Assembly (NCBI GenBank): GCA_965224215.1
Contig: CBDCYS010000060.1
Coordinates: 1 to 64,000 of the forward strand
Direction: 5' to 3'
DNA from: CBDCYS01 sp965224215
GTDB lineage: Bacteria; Acidobacteriota; Terriglobia; Bryobacterales; UBA6623
DNA: 64,000 bases
Shown here: piece after piece, positions 25,475-34,693 of the stretch
Numbering within the stretch: the first letter of the stretch is position 1
Layout: each line of letters opens with the position of its first letter
The notes under the pieces: model-generated
What the model saw: only the letters and a program-made list of their open reading frames with translations
The model's database searches: none
Told to the model about the DNA's origin: nothing
Translations under genes and position numbers: made by a program

Positions 25475-26991
25475 TTAATTCTCCGACAAGTTCTTTATAG
25501 TGTCCACCACCACCGCGGCGGAATCAGGATTCAACTCAAGCGCCTTTGCGTAGTTCTGAATCGCAAGCTTCTTTTTGCCCGCCATCCGATAAGCATCCCC
25601 GAGTCCCATATACGTGCCTTCGTGCTTGGGATGGGCCTCGGCGTTTACTTTGAAAACCTCGATCGCATCGTCCGTGCGCTTTTTCTCGGCCAGATGCCGT
25701 CCTACGCGCGTCAGCTCGTTGGGGTCAAAGTCGAAGGCTTGGGGTTCTTCACTCTTCAACTTGTGATATTGCTCGATCGCTGCGTCGAGGCCTTGCTGCT
25801 GATACATCTTGTAGAACGCTGGTGCAAGCGGCCGCTTGGGAAGCTTGGTGGGCATTCCGTAGAGGACGGCTCGAATTCCATCCGTCATCTCTTCGAGCCG
25901 CGCACCTCCGGTGTTGTTGAGCAGAACGATGAGATGCCGCTCTTCCGGGATGCGTTGGATCAGTGTTTGGAAACCGTTGATGCCACCTCCATGCCCAATG
26001 GCCCTCAGCGCGCGAGCGCTGGAGGAATCGTCCCCTGATTCGAGTTTGACCGCTTCGATGAACCAGCCGTATCCGTAATCCATGGAGCGCCTCGGGTGCG
26101 GCACCTTGACGTGCCCTTTGAACATCGTTTTCGATATTTGTCGGGAAGCACCTTTTCCGCGTAGAGAGCTTGATCCCATTTGTAGAGGTCTTCAACGGTC
26201 GAGCAGAGCGCCCCCGCGGCGTAAGGCACTGACATGTCGAGATAGCCGGCGTTGACGTAGCCATCGAGCGTCGACTGATACGCGCCTGCCCGCTTCGCGA
26301 GGCGGGTCTGGTGGTGGTCGTAGCCAGAATCGTGCATCCTTAGAGGCTTGAGGATTCTATCCCGGAGCGCTTCTTCATAGGTCAGGCCCGTGATCGCTTC
26401 GATAACAACGCCGAGAAGAAAGTAGCCCGAGTTGCTGTACCTGAACTTCGAACCTGGCTCAAACTCCAGCTTTTCGCCCGAAAAGATCTTCACAAAGTCG
26501 AGCGGCTTGTACGGATCGCGGGTCAGTTCCTCCCAGACACTCAGTATTGAGGTGTAGTTCGGTATGCCGGAAGTATGGGTCAGCAAGTTGTGAATCGTGA
26601 CCTTGTCGGCCGTGGGTTTCGGGTAGTCGGCCAAGTAGGTCCCGATCGGAGCCTTGAGGTCGATCTTTCCTTAAGCGGCAAGCTGCAGGATCAGTGCCGC
26701 AGTGAATTGTTTCGTAATGGATCCAAGCCGGAATTTCGCGTCGGGCCTATTGGGAATGTCCCATTCCATGTTGGCGAGCCCGAAGCCCTTTTTGTAGATA
26801 ACATTCCCGCTATCAGCGACGAGAATGGTTCCGTTGAAGAGGCCGAACTCGTGGTAGCGGCTCACGAAGGCATCGATCTCGGCAGCCCTGCCGGCCCCCC
26901 TGTCTGCGGCGATGACGGACGGAGCCCCAACTATAAAAGCAGCGATGAGAGTGATCAGAATCGCTGCCAACCGGCAGCGCCAAATTGTCAT
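25475..26991 (-). pseudogene. Serine hydrolase (class C beta-lactamase-like) with TPR tail, doubly broken
   Basis: Exported penicillin-binding-protein/esterase-like hydrolase. Start ATG 26991 follows GGGGAGGT, and a signal peptide follows (LAAILITLIAAFIVGAPSVIA). Active-site motifs are the SxxK in LGSITKQFTAAL, the YxN in FRYSNSGYFLLG, and the HxGG in IGHGGGINGFQT. The C-terminal third has TPR-like helices (DAIEVFKVNAEAHPKHEGTY; AIQNYAKALELNPDSAAV). Two lesions: an in-frame TAA at 26671-26673 (LQLAA stop GKIDLKAPIG, from a likely GAA codon), and a frameshift near 26130-26150 (LPDKYRK to MFKGHVKVP). The parts are otherwise well conserved. This is a pseudogene with two independent inactivating changes, so sequencing error is unlikely to explain both. 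Confidence 0.88.
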
Positions 26992-27135
26992 ATCAAGGAC
27001 CTCCCCGGTGGACATTGTCAGGGCTGTAGACGCGGGGATCAAACCTTCGGTTCCCAGGCCCGTGCAGCAAGCCCGACTCAGCGCCGAACGGTATGGCTGC
27101 TCGGGACGGCGATTTTACAGCGCGTCGCCACCCGC

Positions 27136-27777
27136 TCACACCCCCGGCGCATCCGCTCCCCAGATGATCTTGTGGAGCTGCGACCCAAATCGCACGTTTT
27201 CCAATTGATCATCGATGATCCATTGAGCCATTTCGGGCAGGCCGATTGCTCCATGAACGGGCGAAAAGAAGATGGCGGAGACGCGGGCCCCAAGATCGTG
27301 CTCGCGCGTGAAGCCGCGTGCAAACTCGTAGTCGCGCCGCGTCCCGATGACAAACTTGAGCTGGTCGTGCGGCGCTAGCGAGGCAAGATTCGCCATCTCA
27401 AACGTATCGGCTGCGCCCGAGTCGGGACATTTCACGTCGACGACCTTGACCACTTCTCGCGGGACCTTATCGATCGGTCGCTCGCCGCTGGTTTCCAGCA
27501 GGACCTGATAGTTTTCGGCCAGCAGGCGGTCCATGAGCGGGTAGACTTCTTTTTGCAGCAGGGGCTCGCCGCCGGTGATCTCGACCAGCCTCCCGCCAAA
27601 TTCGTCAACGCGCGTCATCACCTGGTCGAGGGTCATCTTCTCGCCGCCGTGGAAGGAATACTCGGTGTCACACCAACTACACCGCAAGTTACAGCCGGTC
27701 AAGCGAATGAAGATGCACGGCAAGCCGGCGTAGCTCGACTCGCCCTGGATTGATTTGAAGATTTCGGTGATCTGCAT
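27136..27777 (-). CDS. queE: 7-carboxy-7-deazaguanine synthase
   Basis: A radical-SAM enzyme of queuosine/7-deazapurine biosynthesis that converts 6-carboxy-tetrahydropterin to 7-carboxy-7-deazaguanine. 213 residues, typical. The N-terminus has FKSIQGESSYAGLPCIFIRL, then the cluster-binding CNLRCSWCDTEY (CX3CX2C), the HGGEKMTL segment and the SAM-contacting VEITGGEPLLQ. VKCPDSG and LKFVIGTRRDYEFA follow. Frame intact, ATG start. It is likely monocistronic here; the other queuosine genes are not in the window. Confidence 0.95.
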   Translation of the reverse strand: MQITEIFKSIQGESSYAGLPCIFIRLTGCNLRCSWCDTEYSFHGGEKMTLDQVMTRVDEFGGRLVEITGGEPLLQKEVYPLMDRLLAENYQVLLETSGERPIDKVPREVVKVVDVKCPDSGAADTFEMANLASLAPHDQLKFVIGTRRDYEFARGFTREHDLGARVSAIFFSPVHGAIGLPEMAQWIIDDQLENVRFGSQLHKIIWGADAPGV

Positions 27778-27901
27778 TGAGTGGCGCCCGGAGGGTAGGG
27801 CCCAAGGGCAATGTTCATGCTACAGCAGGTCTTTTGGCGGGCGGCACGGGCCGCCCTACGTTCGGACGGCACTCCTCGCGCTACCCGTCTTCAGCCGCCA
27901 A

Positions 27902-27921
27902 CCGTGGACTTCCGTCCACGG
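27902..27921. repeat. Interspersed hairpin repeat, copy 1
   Basis: CCGTGGACTTCCGTCCACGG, an 8-bp stem with a TTCC loop, followed by CTCTGTCCGATCATCTGAAG. Similar units lie at 45702 and, with a shorter stem, at 40690. The terminal pair is C-G here and G-C at 45702, so pairing is conserved while the bases change. It lies between queE and the TenA gene. Confidence 0.75.
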
Positions 27922-27955
27922 CTCTGTCCGATCATCTGAAGATTCCCGTGCGGCT

Positions 27956-28762
27956 TTACGGTTGCCACTTTTCCTCGCGCCAGGCCATATCCCAGAACAT
28001 CCACTCGTAACGCGTGGACGTGCGAAAACTTTCCTTCAGCTTGCGACGTGAGGCGGGGTCCAGACTCTCCGCTTGGGTGTTGAACATCATCAATATTTGC
28101 TCGACCACCCCGCCGTATCCCGCGTCAGCGTATTGATCGATCCAGCTTTGATAGGCAGGGCGCTTCGATCCCCTCTTGGAAAGCTCTTTGCCGACCTCCC
28201 AGTACACCCAATAACAGGGAAGAACGGCAGCCAGGCCACGCGCAAACGACTCTTCGCGAGCCGTCACAAGCAGGTGGTTCATGTATGCGTAGGTCGTCGG
28301 CGCAACCGGCGTGTTTTCGATTTGTTCGGCTGAGATACCCGACGACCCCAGTAACGCGTCATGCAACTGTCGTTCCGCTTCAAGCGTACTCGTCGCATGT
28401 TGCTGCAGAGTGGCGGCCCAATCCTTTCGCGGAGCCTTTTCCGCTAGCACTTTCAACACTTCCGAAAAGGCGCGGAGATAGTGCCAATCTTGTACCAGAT
28501 AATAGTTGAACCTAGATTCCGGAAGCGTGCCGTCAGAAAGCCCTAGCAAGAAAGGGTGCCTCAAGATGTCGTTGTAGATGGGCTGGACATCCGTCCATAG
28601 CTCGTCGGTAAAAGGAGCAGAAGCCGGCTGCGCGAAGGCAATGGTCGTCGATTGGCCCAGGGCGGCGGGCAGGCTCAGCAAGACCACCAGCATCGCGGCC
28701 AGCAGCAAACAGACGCCAGCGGCCTTTCTGCCCGCAACTCGCCAGACTCGACGACTAAACAT
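27956..28762 (-). CDS. TenA/thiaminase II family protein with a signal peptide
   Basis: A 268-residue protein of the TenA (aminopyrimidine aminohydrolase / thiaminase II) family. After a hydrophobic export signal (GVCLLLAAMLVVLLSLPAALG, near residues 16-36) the TenA fold begins. HPFLLGLSDGTLPESRFNYY and LVQDWHYLRAF contain the conserved Asp/Tyr of the pyrimidine pocket. The active-site Cys is in LAAVLPCYWVYWEVG and the late Glu in RYEWMFWDMAW. Known TenA enzymes are cytoplasmic and salvage thiamin breakdown products, so an exported form is unusual and could degrade or salvage extracytoplasmic thiamin or act on another substrate. It ends about 180 bp from the queE start and begins 18 bp after the aldehyde dehydrogenase stop, so it may be in one operon with the dehydrogenase. 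Confidence 0.88.
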   Translation of the reverse strand: MFSRRVWRVAGRKAAGVCLLLAAMLVVLLSLPAALGQSTTIAFAQPASAPFTDELWTDVQPIYNDILRHPFLLGLSDGTLPESRFNYYLVQDWHYLRAFSEVLKVLAEKAPRKDWAATLQQHATSTLEAERQLHDALLGSSGISAEQIENTPVAPTTYAYMNHLLVTAREESFARGLAAVLPCYWVYWEVGKELSKRGSKRPAYQSWIDQYADAGYGGVVEQILMMFNTQAESLDPASRRKLKESFRTSTRYEWMFWDMAWREEKWQP

Positions 28763-28779
28763 CGAGGACCATCCTCAGC

Positions 28780-30195
28780 CTAAGGCAAATGGATCACAAC
28801 CATCTTCGTCTCGGTCATCTCTTGCACCGCGTACTTCGGCCCTTCTTTGCCGAAGCCGCTGTCTTTGAGCCCACCGTAGGGCATCAGATCGGCGCGCCAT
28901 TGCGAACCCCAGTTGATGTGCAAGTTGCCGGAATCGACTTCGCGGGCGAACCGCATGGCGTTGTCGAGGTTCTCGGTGAAGATGGCAGCCGAGAGGCCGT
29001 AGTTGCTCTGGTTCGCCAGCTCGATCGCCTCGTCCACCGAACCCACCGAGGCCAGCCCCACGGTCGGCCCGAAGACCTCGTCAGCCGAGACCTTCATATC
29101 CGGAGTGACGTCAGCCAAAATGCTGGGCGTTAGCATGGCCCCTTGGCGCTCCCCTCCCCCGAGCAGACGTGCACCCTGGCCGGCCGCTTCCTGTATCCAC
29201 TCGGCAACCCGCGCCGCATCCGACTCGCGGACCATCGGACCGACCTTCGTCCCCTCGTCCAGCGGGTCCCCGGTCGTCAGCTTGTCGACTTTGGGTTTGA
29301 GTGCATCGATCAGGTCGCTGTAGACCGCGCTGTGGATCAGAATCCGTTGGGCGCTGATGCACACTTGGCCGGCGTTGGCGTAGCCGGTGATTGCGATGGC
29401 GTTCGCCGCCTTTTCGAGATCCGCATCGGGAAGGATAATGACCGGCGCGTTGCTGCCCAGCTCCATCGTGACTTTCTTGATCCCGGCGCTATGGCAAATG
29501 CGCTCGCCGACATCGCGGCTTCCCGTGAAGGTGATCTTGCGAACGCGCGGGTCGCTGCAAAGGATGTCGCCGATCTGTCCGCCCGAGCCCGTCACGCATT
29601 GAATCGCCTGCGGCGGGAGCCCAGCGTCGAGAAGAAGCTGCACGAACTTGAGCGCGACCAGCGGCGTGTCCGTCGCCGGTTTGAGAATGACGCTGTTTCC
29701 TCCCGCGATCGCCGGCCCGACTTTGTGGCACACCAAGTTCAGCGGGAAATTGAAAGGAGTGATCGCCAGCACGACACCACAGGGCACCCGCAGCGTAAAA
29801 CCAATTCGGTTACCGGTGCCCGGAGCGCCGTCTAGCGGAACGACTTCCGAGCCTAGGCGCTTCGCCTCTTCGGCGGACCCGATGATCGTCTCGGCCGCCC
29901 TCGACACTTCCAGTCTGGCCTCGCCAATCACCTTGCCCTCTTCCATCGTGAGGGTGCGCGCTAAGTCTTCCTGGCGCTCGTCCATCAGCTTGGCAGCGCG
30001 CATCAGAATGTGATAGCGGTCATAGCCGGGAATCTTGCGCATCACGCTAGCGCCCTCGGACGCATAGGCGAGCGCACGCTCGATATCGTCAGCCGAGGCG
30101 CGCGGTACCGTATCGATCTCCTCGTTGTTATAGGGGTTAGTGACGGGGATCTTGTCCACTCTATCGACCCAACTGCCGGCTACGAGCATTTGCAT
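28780..30195 (-). CDS. NAD(P)-dependent aldehyde dehydrogenase
   Basis: A 471-residue ALDH-superfamily enzyme oxidising an aldehyde to the acid or CoA-independent product. Catalytic Cys is in NAGQVCISAQRI (near residue 283) and the general-base Glu in VTMELGSNAPVI (near 250). The NAD-binding Rossmann elements FTGSRDVGERI and the ITPFNFPLNLVCHKVGPAI segment are clear, as is the late EVFGPTVGL. Length and motif order resemble glyceraldehyde-3-phosphate/succinate-semialdehyde/lactaldehyde dehydrogenases; the substrate cannot be decided. The ATG at 30195 follows AGGAATAAATC. It precedes the TenA gene by 17 bp. Confidence 0.93.
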   Translation of the reverse strand: MQMLVAGSWVDRVDKIPVTNPYNNEEIDTVPRASADDIERALAYASEGASVMRKIPGYDRYHILMRAAKLMDERQEDLARTLTMEEGKVIGEARLEVSRAAETIIGSAEEAKRLGSEVVPLDGAPGTGNRIGFTLRVPCGVVLAITPFNFPLNLVCHKVGPAIAGGNSVILKPATDTPLVALKFVQLLLDAGLPPQAIQCVTGSGGQIGDILCSDPRVRKITFTGSRDVGERICHSAGIKKVTMELGSNAPVIILPDADLEKAANAIAITGYANAGQVCISAQRILIHSAVYSDLIDALKPKVDKLTTGDPLDEGTKVGPMVRESDAARVAEWIQEAAGQGARLLGGGERQGAMLTPSILADVTPDMKVSADEVFGPTVGLASVGSVDEAIELANQSNYGLSAAIFTENLDNAMRFAREVDSGNLHINWGSQWRADLMPYGGLKDSGFGKEGPKYAVQEMTETKMVVIHLP

Positions 30196-30289
30196 GATTT
30201 ATTCCTCACCGAAACTGCGGGCGGACTCGCTGTCCGCATGAACAATTGTAGATGATCGTAGTCGTCAAAGAGCCGGGTCAGCAGGCGGC

Positions 30290-31096
30290 TCAGGCATTTT
30301 TCCTTAGCGCGAACTTTAGCCCGCTAAAAGTTGCGTCAATGGCGGCCACTTTGTAGTCGACCAACTGATTGGCCAAGCCGGTCTGGCGAACCACGGCCTG
30401 GGTCAAGTCCGTAGCCACTCCAGAGGCCTGCTTGGGCCAGATGATCCAGAGGCCGTCCCGGCCAATACGGTCCCTCATCTGGGTGACGCGGCGCTGCAGA
30501 CCCGAGCGCGACGTTGGGAACCACAGAAGCAAGTCCCAGGCTCCGCGCAAACCGCGCCGCAGTAGGACGCGTTCCGGTAGCACGCCGAGGGTTTGCTCGA
30601 AGTCCGCGGGTGCATCCACAAGCGCTACCACCGAGCCCGGCTTGATCCCGAGCTTCTTGGGTAGCGGGGTGCCGGAATAGCCGGCGAGATTTGACGCTGG
30701 GACGACAGGGTCCGCCGGAGGGTTGGCCAGGGTCCGTTTCAGCGAACCGCGGATACGGCTCCAAGTGGTGTAGGTTGCGTCCGGCAGTAGCTTGCGAATG
30801 CGCGCGACCTTCTCGGGATCACCCTCGACAAAGACGATCGGTATTTGGCGGGTGGCCTTGGTCGTGCGGAGTCAGACGGCAACATCTCGTCCCGCCGATG
30901 GCGAGCAAGTCAAGTCGACGAGCACGCCGGCCGGAGAGGATTCCCGGATCTCGCGCAAGGTTGGCGGCCCGGGCACCCCAACCGAGACGTGGTAACCAGC
31001 CTGCTCCAGACCAGCTATGCGCTCTTGTGCCTCCCTTCTGTTCGAGGCAATTACATGGATGTGATCCACATCGTCAGCCATAACATCGTCAGCCAT
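30290..31096 (-). pseudogene. Receiver-like domain fused to DUF3052, interrupted by an in-frame TGA
   Basis: The frame opens at ATG 31096 (MADDVMADDVDHIHVIASNR; a 15-bp tandem duplication repeats MADDV). It meets TGA at 30872-30874 (DVAV stop LRTTKATRQIPIVFVEG) and continues in the same frame to 30290. The first 130 residues look like a degenerate receiver domain (LVDLTCSPSAGRD, PIVFVEGDPEKVARIRKLLP). The last 120 are DUF3052: AGYSGTPLPKKLGIKPGS, VALVDAPADFEQTLGVLP, and LWIIWPKQASGVATDLT. The DUF3052 part alone can be read from a start at 30631. The IS1380 copy A has inserted at the first base of the start codon (TAACA duplication), separating the gene from its promoter. Confidence 0.8.
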
Positions 31097-31100
31097 AACA

Positions 31101-32900
31101 CCTGAATTATGCACTGCCGGTGCACCTGGTGAGGGCTGAGCCGCCAGGAACCATTTGGGGACCCCCGAAAACATGGGGTAAAAAGGTAGGCTGGCAAAGA
31201 TTTCAGCTTCGCCAGTCAACCCCAAGGAGGTCACCCAAATGGTTACCAAACGAAAACAGCATAGCTCCCGAAGGCCCGTCAAACAAGGCCCCGGCGCGAG
31301 GGCCCCGCGGCCCAATAAAATCGGGGCTGCCACGCCCTATCACTTCCGTGGCAAGAATCTGACTCCCTACGGCGGCTTGCTGCCCGTCGCCACCCTGCTC
31401 GAAAAACTCGGCTTCCAAGCGCTGCTGGAAGAAACCCTCACGACCAAACGGATCACCCGAGCCATGAGCCCCTACCAGTTCGTGCTGGCCCTCGTGCTCG
31501 GCCTCTATGTCGGCTTTGCGCGGCTCAACCAACTCCGCTTCATCGCTCGCGACCCCATCCTGACCGGCATCTTGCAAGTGACGCGTCTGCCGCCGCAGTC
31601 CACGCTGTGGCGCTTTCTGGCCTCGCTGCACCTCAACGTGGCGAAGCAGATCCTTTCCATTCAGCGCCAGCTGCGGGAACGAGTCTGGGCCGCGGCCCAC
31701 GTGAAGTTGGAGACGGTGACGCTGGACACCGACACCACCGTGCATACCCTCTACGGCCGCCAGATGGGCGGGCGCAAGAGCTACAACCCCAAGAACAAGG
31801 GCAAGCGCAGCTACCAGCCGATACTGACCTTCCTGGCCGAGACGCGCGAATACCTGATGGGCGGGTTGCGCAACGGCGACCGGCCCACGGGCCGACAGAT
31901 CGCCGCCCACCTCGAGAGCGCTTTCCGGACTTTGCCGGGCGGCGTGAAGAAAATCCTGGCGCGGGCCGATTCCGGCTTTTATTGCTGGGAGGCGGTGGAG
32001 GCCTATGAAAAGGCGGCTTGTCAGTTCGTCATCGTGGCGCGCAAAACACGGCGCCTGGTCGAGCGCTTGCAACAAGCAGAATGGAAACCCTCCCCCCGCT
32101 CCGACGCGGACGCGGAATGCGAATTCCTCTACCAACCGCAAGGCTGGGCGCGGGCCTGCCGTTTCCTGGCGCTGCGTTACGAAAACGAGCCCAAGGCCGG
32201 CGCGGCCGAGCAATACCAGTTGTTCGCCACCAGCGCTTACACCTACCGCGTGTTTGTCACCAATCTGGCCGAGCCGATCGCGGCGGTGGTGTGGTTTTAC
32301 AATCAGCGCGCCGGAGCCGAGAACCTGATCAAGGAGGCCAACAACGACGCCGGGCTGGCGGCCCATCCCTCGCGCCGCTTTGACATGAACCGCAATCACT
32401 TTCAGTTGGCCATGCTGGCCTACAATCGCAACTGCTGGCTGCTGCTGTTCAACCGCGAAGCCCAGGCCAGCGTGGAGACGCTGCGGCACACCACCCTGGC
32501 GACGGCGCGGCTGCGTTTTCTGTTCGTGGCGGCCAAGATCTGGCGGCACGCCGACAGAACGGGTGTCAGCTACAGCGATCATTATCAGGAAAAGGGCCTG
32601 TTTGAACGGCTGATGCGACGGCTGCGGGCGATGGGGCCGCCGGGATCGAGCTTGGCGCCGGTGGTGGAGGGTGCGCTGAGCTGAGGGGCACTCCATGCAT
32701 AAAATTTCATGCACTCGCCGCAACGTACTGGGAACACGCCGCTTGCCAGCCCGCTTTTGCCCTGCCGGGATCAGGAGGCGGCTCAAACGGGGAGGGAAAC
32801 AGCAGAAAAGACGACTTGCGAAATCACTGAGTTGACACGAGTGCCGCTATCGCCACAACTCCATCGACGATGGCTACGCCGAATCTGTGCATAATTCAGG
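31101..32900 (+). mobile_element. IS1380-family insertion sequence, copy A (1800 bp)
   Basis: Bounded by 14-bp perfect inverted repeats CCTGAATTATGCAC / GTGCATAATTCAGG and a 5-bp duplication TAACA (31096-31100 and 32901-32905). It contains one intact transposase gene on the plus strand. Copies B (52964-54763) and C (54886-56685) have the same length with few substitutions. A near-palindrome at about 32697-32714 lies after the transposase stop, followed by about 185 bp of non-coding end sequence. Confidence 0.96.
31239..32684 (+). CDS. IS1380-family transposase (copy A, intact)
   Basis: A 481-residue DDE transposase. A strong ribosome-binding site (AAGGAGGT) precedes ATG 31239. The N-terminus is basic (MVTKRKQHSSRRPVKQG). 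The catalytic residues are in TVTLDTDTTVHTLYGRQMGG (first Asp), ILARADSGFYCWEAVEAYEK (second Asp) and WFYNQRAGAENLIKEANND (Glu with the YREK-like signature of IS4/IS1380 relatives). Full length and undamaged, so this copy could mobilise the other elements in the window. A 527-residue ORF on the opposite strand is a GC-rich shadow. Confidence 0.96.
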   Translation: MVTKRKQHSSRRPVKQGPGARAPRPNKIGAATPYHFRGKNLTPYGGLLPVATLLEKLGFQALLEETLTTKRITRAMSPYQFVLALVLGLYVGFARLNQLRFIARDPILTGILQVTRLPPQSTLWRFLASLHLNVAKQILSIQRQLRERVWAAAHVKLETVTLDTDTTVHTLYGRQMGGRKSYNPKNKGKRSYQPILTFLAETREYLMGGLRNGDRPTGRQIAAHLESAFRTLPGGVKKILARADSGFYCWEAVEAYEKAACQFVIVARKTRRLVERLQQAEWKPSPRSDADAECEFLYQPQGWARACRFLALRYENEPKAGAAEQYQLFATSAYTYRVFVTNLAEPIAAVVWFYNQRAGAENLIKEANNDAGLAAHPSRRFDMNRNHFQLAMLAYNRNCWLLLFNREAQASVETLRHTTLATARLRFLFVAAKIWRHADRTGVSYSDHYQEKGLFERLMRRLRAMGPPGSSLAPVVEGALS

Positions 32901-32991
32901 TAACATAGAGCGATACCGAGCTCGTATCTCAGGCTGTAGTATGTCAAATCTTGGATGATTCTAACGAAGGCGTTTTGGACACGAGAATGGC

Positions 32992-33867
32992 ATGGCCGCA
33001 GCCGGCACACCGCTACGAGCCGGTACACCGCTACGATGGAATGAGGAGACACAACAACACTTGACAACGCAACCTTCACGTCAACACGGCTACGGCGCGG
33101 CGGGGAAACCGCCCGACGTTCCAGAGACTTCCTACGCCGAACAAGCTCGCACGCTGATGTACCTTGGCCGCGTCGGCACACTTTCGACGGAGTCACGCAA
33201 GCAACCCGGGTTTCCCTTCGGTTCGGTCATGCCTTATGGCGTCGACCAACAAGGCCGCCCCGTATTTCTGATCAGCACGATGGCGATGCATACGCAGAAC
33301 CTGGAAGTCGACCCACGGGCGTCGCTGCTGGTGATGCAGGACCCCGGCGCCGAGGACGTATTGGGCTCGGGAAGGGTCACCGTTATTGGCCCGGCGGAGC
33401 TGGTTTACGGCGATGATCGGGCGGCGGTTCGAGAGCTGTATTTGGGAGCTTATCCTAACGCGAAATACTGGGTGGATTTCGAAGATTTTGCGTTCTATCG
33501 TATGGACGTGAATGATCTTTACTACGTCGGCGGGTTCGGCGTCATGGGGTGGGTGACGGCCGACGACTATCGCACCGCCCAGCCCGATCCGCTTGCGAAC
33601 GCTGCCAAGGACATCATCAGCCACATGAATGCAGGTCATTCTGATTCAATGGTTTTACTAGCAAAAGCTCATGCTGGACTTGAAGCAACCGAAGCCCAAA
33701 TGACGGCAGTCGACCGGCTCGGATTCCAAGTCCGTCTCAAGACCGAGAAGGGGATGAAGGGAGCACGAATCGCGTTTGACCGCGAGGTTCGCACGGCGCT
33801 GGAAACGCGAGAGGTCCTGGTGGAGATGGTGAAGCAAGCGAGACTTCAGAGCCCCGAACGCAAGTGA
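32992..33867 (+). CDS. HugZ-like pyridoxamine-5'-phosphate-oxidase-fold protein with DUF2470
   Basis: Heme-utilisation/FMN-binding split-barrel family protein. After a low-complexity N-terminus the split barrel begins near YAEQARTLMYLGRVGTLSTE, with FGSVMPYGVDQQGRPVFLIS and TQNLEVDPRASLLVMQD. The C-terminal DUF2470 helix bundle contains the HMNAGHSDSM motif, where the histidine is the heme ligand in HugZ-type proteins. The start at 32992 includes a repeated AGTPLRAGTPLR, possibly not translated; a later start such as the TTG at 33061 would still leave the domain whole. Likely functions are heme degradation/binding or an FMN-dependent reductase. It begins 92 bp after the IS1380 end and could now be transcribed from the element. 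Confidence 0.85.
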   Translation: MAAAGTPLRAGTPLRWNEETQQHLTTQPSRQHGYGAAGKPPDVPETSYAEQARTLMYLGRVGTLSTESRKQPGFPFGSVMPYGVDQQGRPVFLISTMAMHTQNLEVDPRASLLVMQDPGAEDVLGSGRVTVIGPAELVYGDDRAAVRELYLGAYPNAKYWVDFEDFAFYRMDVNDLYYVGGFGVMGWVTADDYRTAQPDPLANAAKDIISHMNAGHSDSMVLLAKAHAGLEATEAQMTAVDRLGFQVRLKTEKGMKGARIAFDREVRTALETREVLVEMVKQARLQSPERK

Positions 33868-34060
33868 CGAGCCAGCGCCCTGCCCACCATAACTCGCTCG
33901 GTCGGAGCTAGGAAGCGAGTTGCGGATCAGTACCTGTGGCAGGGACCAACCCCAGGTGTGCCGGCCCGTTTCACTCGCTGGCCCGTCACTCGGACCTGCC
34001 ATGTTCACTCGCTGGCCCGTCACTTCCGTTCTGGGCTCTGACGGAACACACCGAACAGCC

Positions 34061-34693
34061 TTAGCTGCGGACCATCCGCTTCTCAATTAGCCCTAGGCCG
34101 AAATCGGCCCCTAGGGCCATGAGCGCGGCGGGTACCGCCCCTAGCAGCAGCAACCCCGTATTGACCGACTGAATGCCCCGGTAGATGAATTCGCCTAGGC
34201 CTCCGGCTCCGATCAGGGCGGCGATTGTGGCCACGCCAATGCCGGTTACCGTTGCGACTCGCATGCCGGCCATGATGGTCCGTGCCGCCAGCGGCAACTC
34301 GACCATTCGCAGGAGCTGCCAATCGGTCATGCCCATGGCTACGGCCGCCTCGCGTACGGCTCGGTCGACACCCTTGACTCCGGTGTAGGTGTTGCGAATG
34401 ATCGGGAGCAGTGCGTAGAGCACCAGCGCCACGACCGCCGACCGGGGACCAATTCCGCCGATTAGCGGCAGTGGAATCAGAAGGCCGAATAACGCCAGGC
34501 TGGGAATGGTTTGCGCAGTATTGGCGATCCCCAGGACCCAGCGCTCGACCAGCGGGCGGCGGGTCATCCAAATACCGGCGGGAATGCCGATGAGCGCCGC
34601 GACCAGCATGGACACCCCGACTAGTCCGATGTGCTCCATGGTGCGGGCCAGCAATTGTGCCTGATACTGCTGTATGTATTCCAAAAAGTTCAC
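34061..34693 (-). CDS. Glycine betaine/choline-type ABC transporter permease (OpuBB/ProW-like)
   Basis: A 210-residue BPD-type permease with about six TM helices. The EAA loop reads VREAAVAMGMTDWQLLRMVELPLA (split here as AAVAMGMT and RMVELPLA), and ATVTGIGVATIAALIGAGGLG is the typical distal motif of osmoprotectant permeases. Start is GTG 34693, overlapping the ATPase stop by 4 bp (GTGA), so the two are translationally coupled. No substrate-binding protein gene follows within the window; in this family it is often a separate ORF downstream or fused to the permease, so the system looks incomplete here. Confidence 0.9.
   Translation of the reverse strand: MNFLEYIQQYQAQLLARTMEHIGLVGVSMLVAALIGIPAGIWMTRRPLVERWVLGIANTAQTIPSLALFGLLIPLPLIGGIGPRSAVVALVLYALLPIIRNTYTGVKGVDRAVREAAVAMGMTDWQLLRMVELPLAARTIMAGMRVATVTGIGVATIAALIGAGGLGEFIYRGIQSVNTGLLLLGAVPAALMALGADFGLGLIEKRMVRS

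Noticed and set aside
31203..32786. 527-codon ORF antisense to the IS1380 transposase (also in copies B and C)
   Set aside because: It mirrors the real transposase in GC-rich DNA, shows low-complexity His/Gln/Ala/Val composition and no domain; its conservation follows from the conservation of the element.
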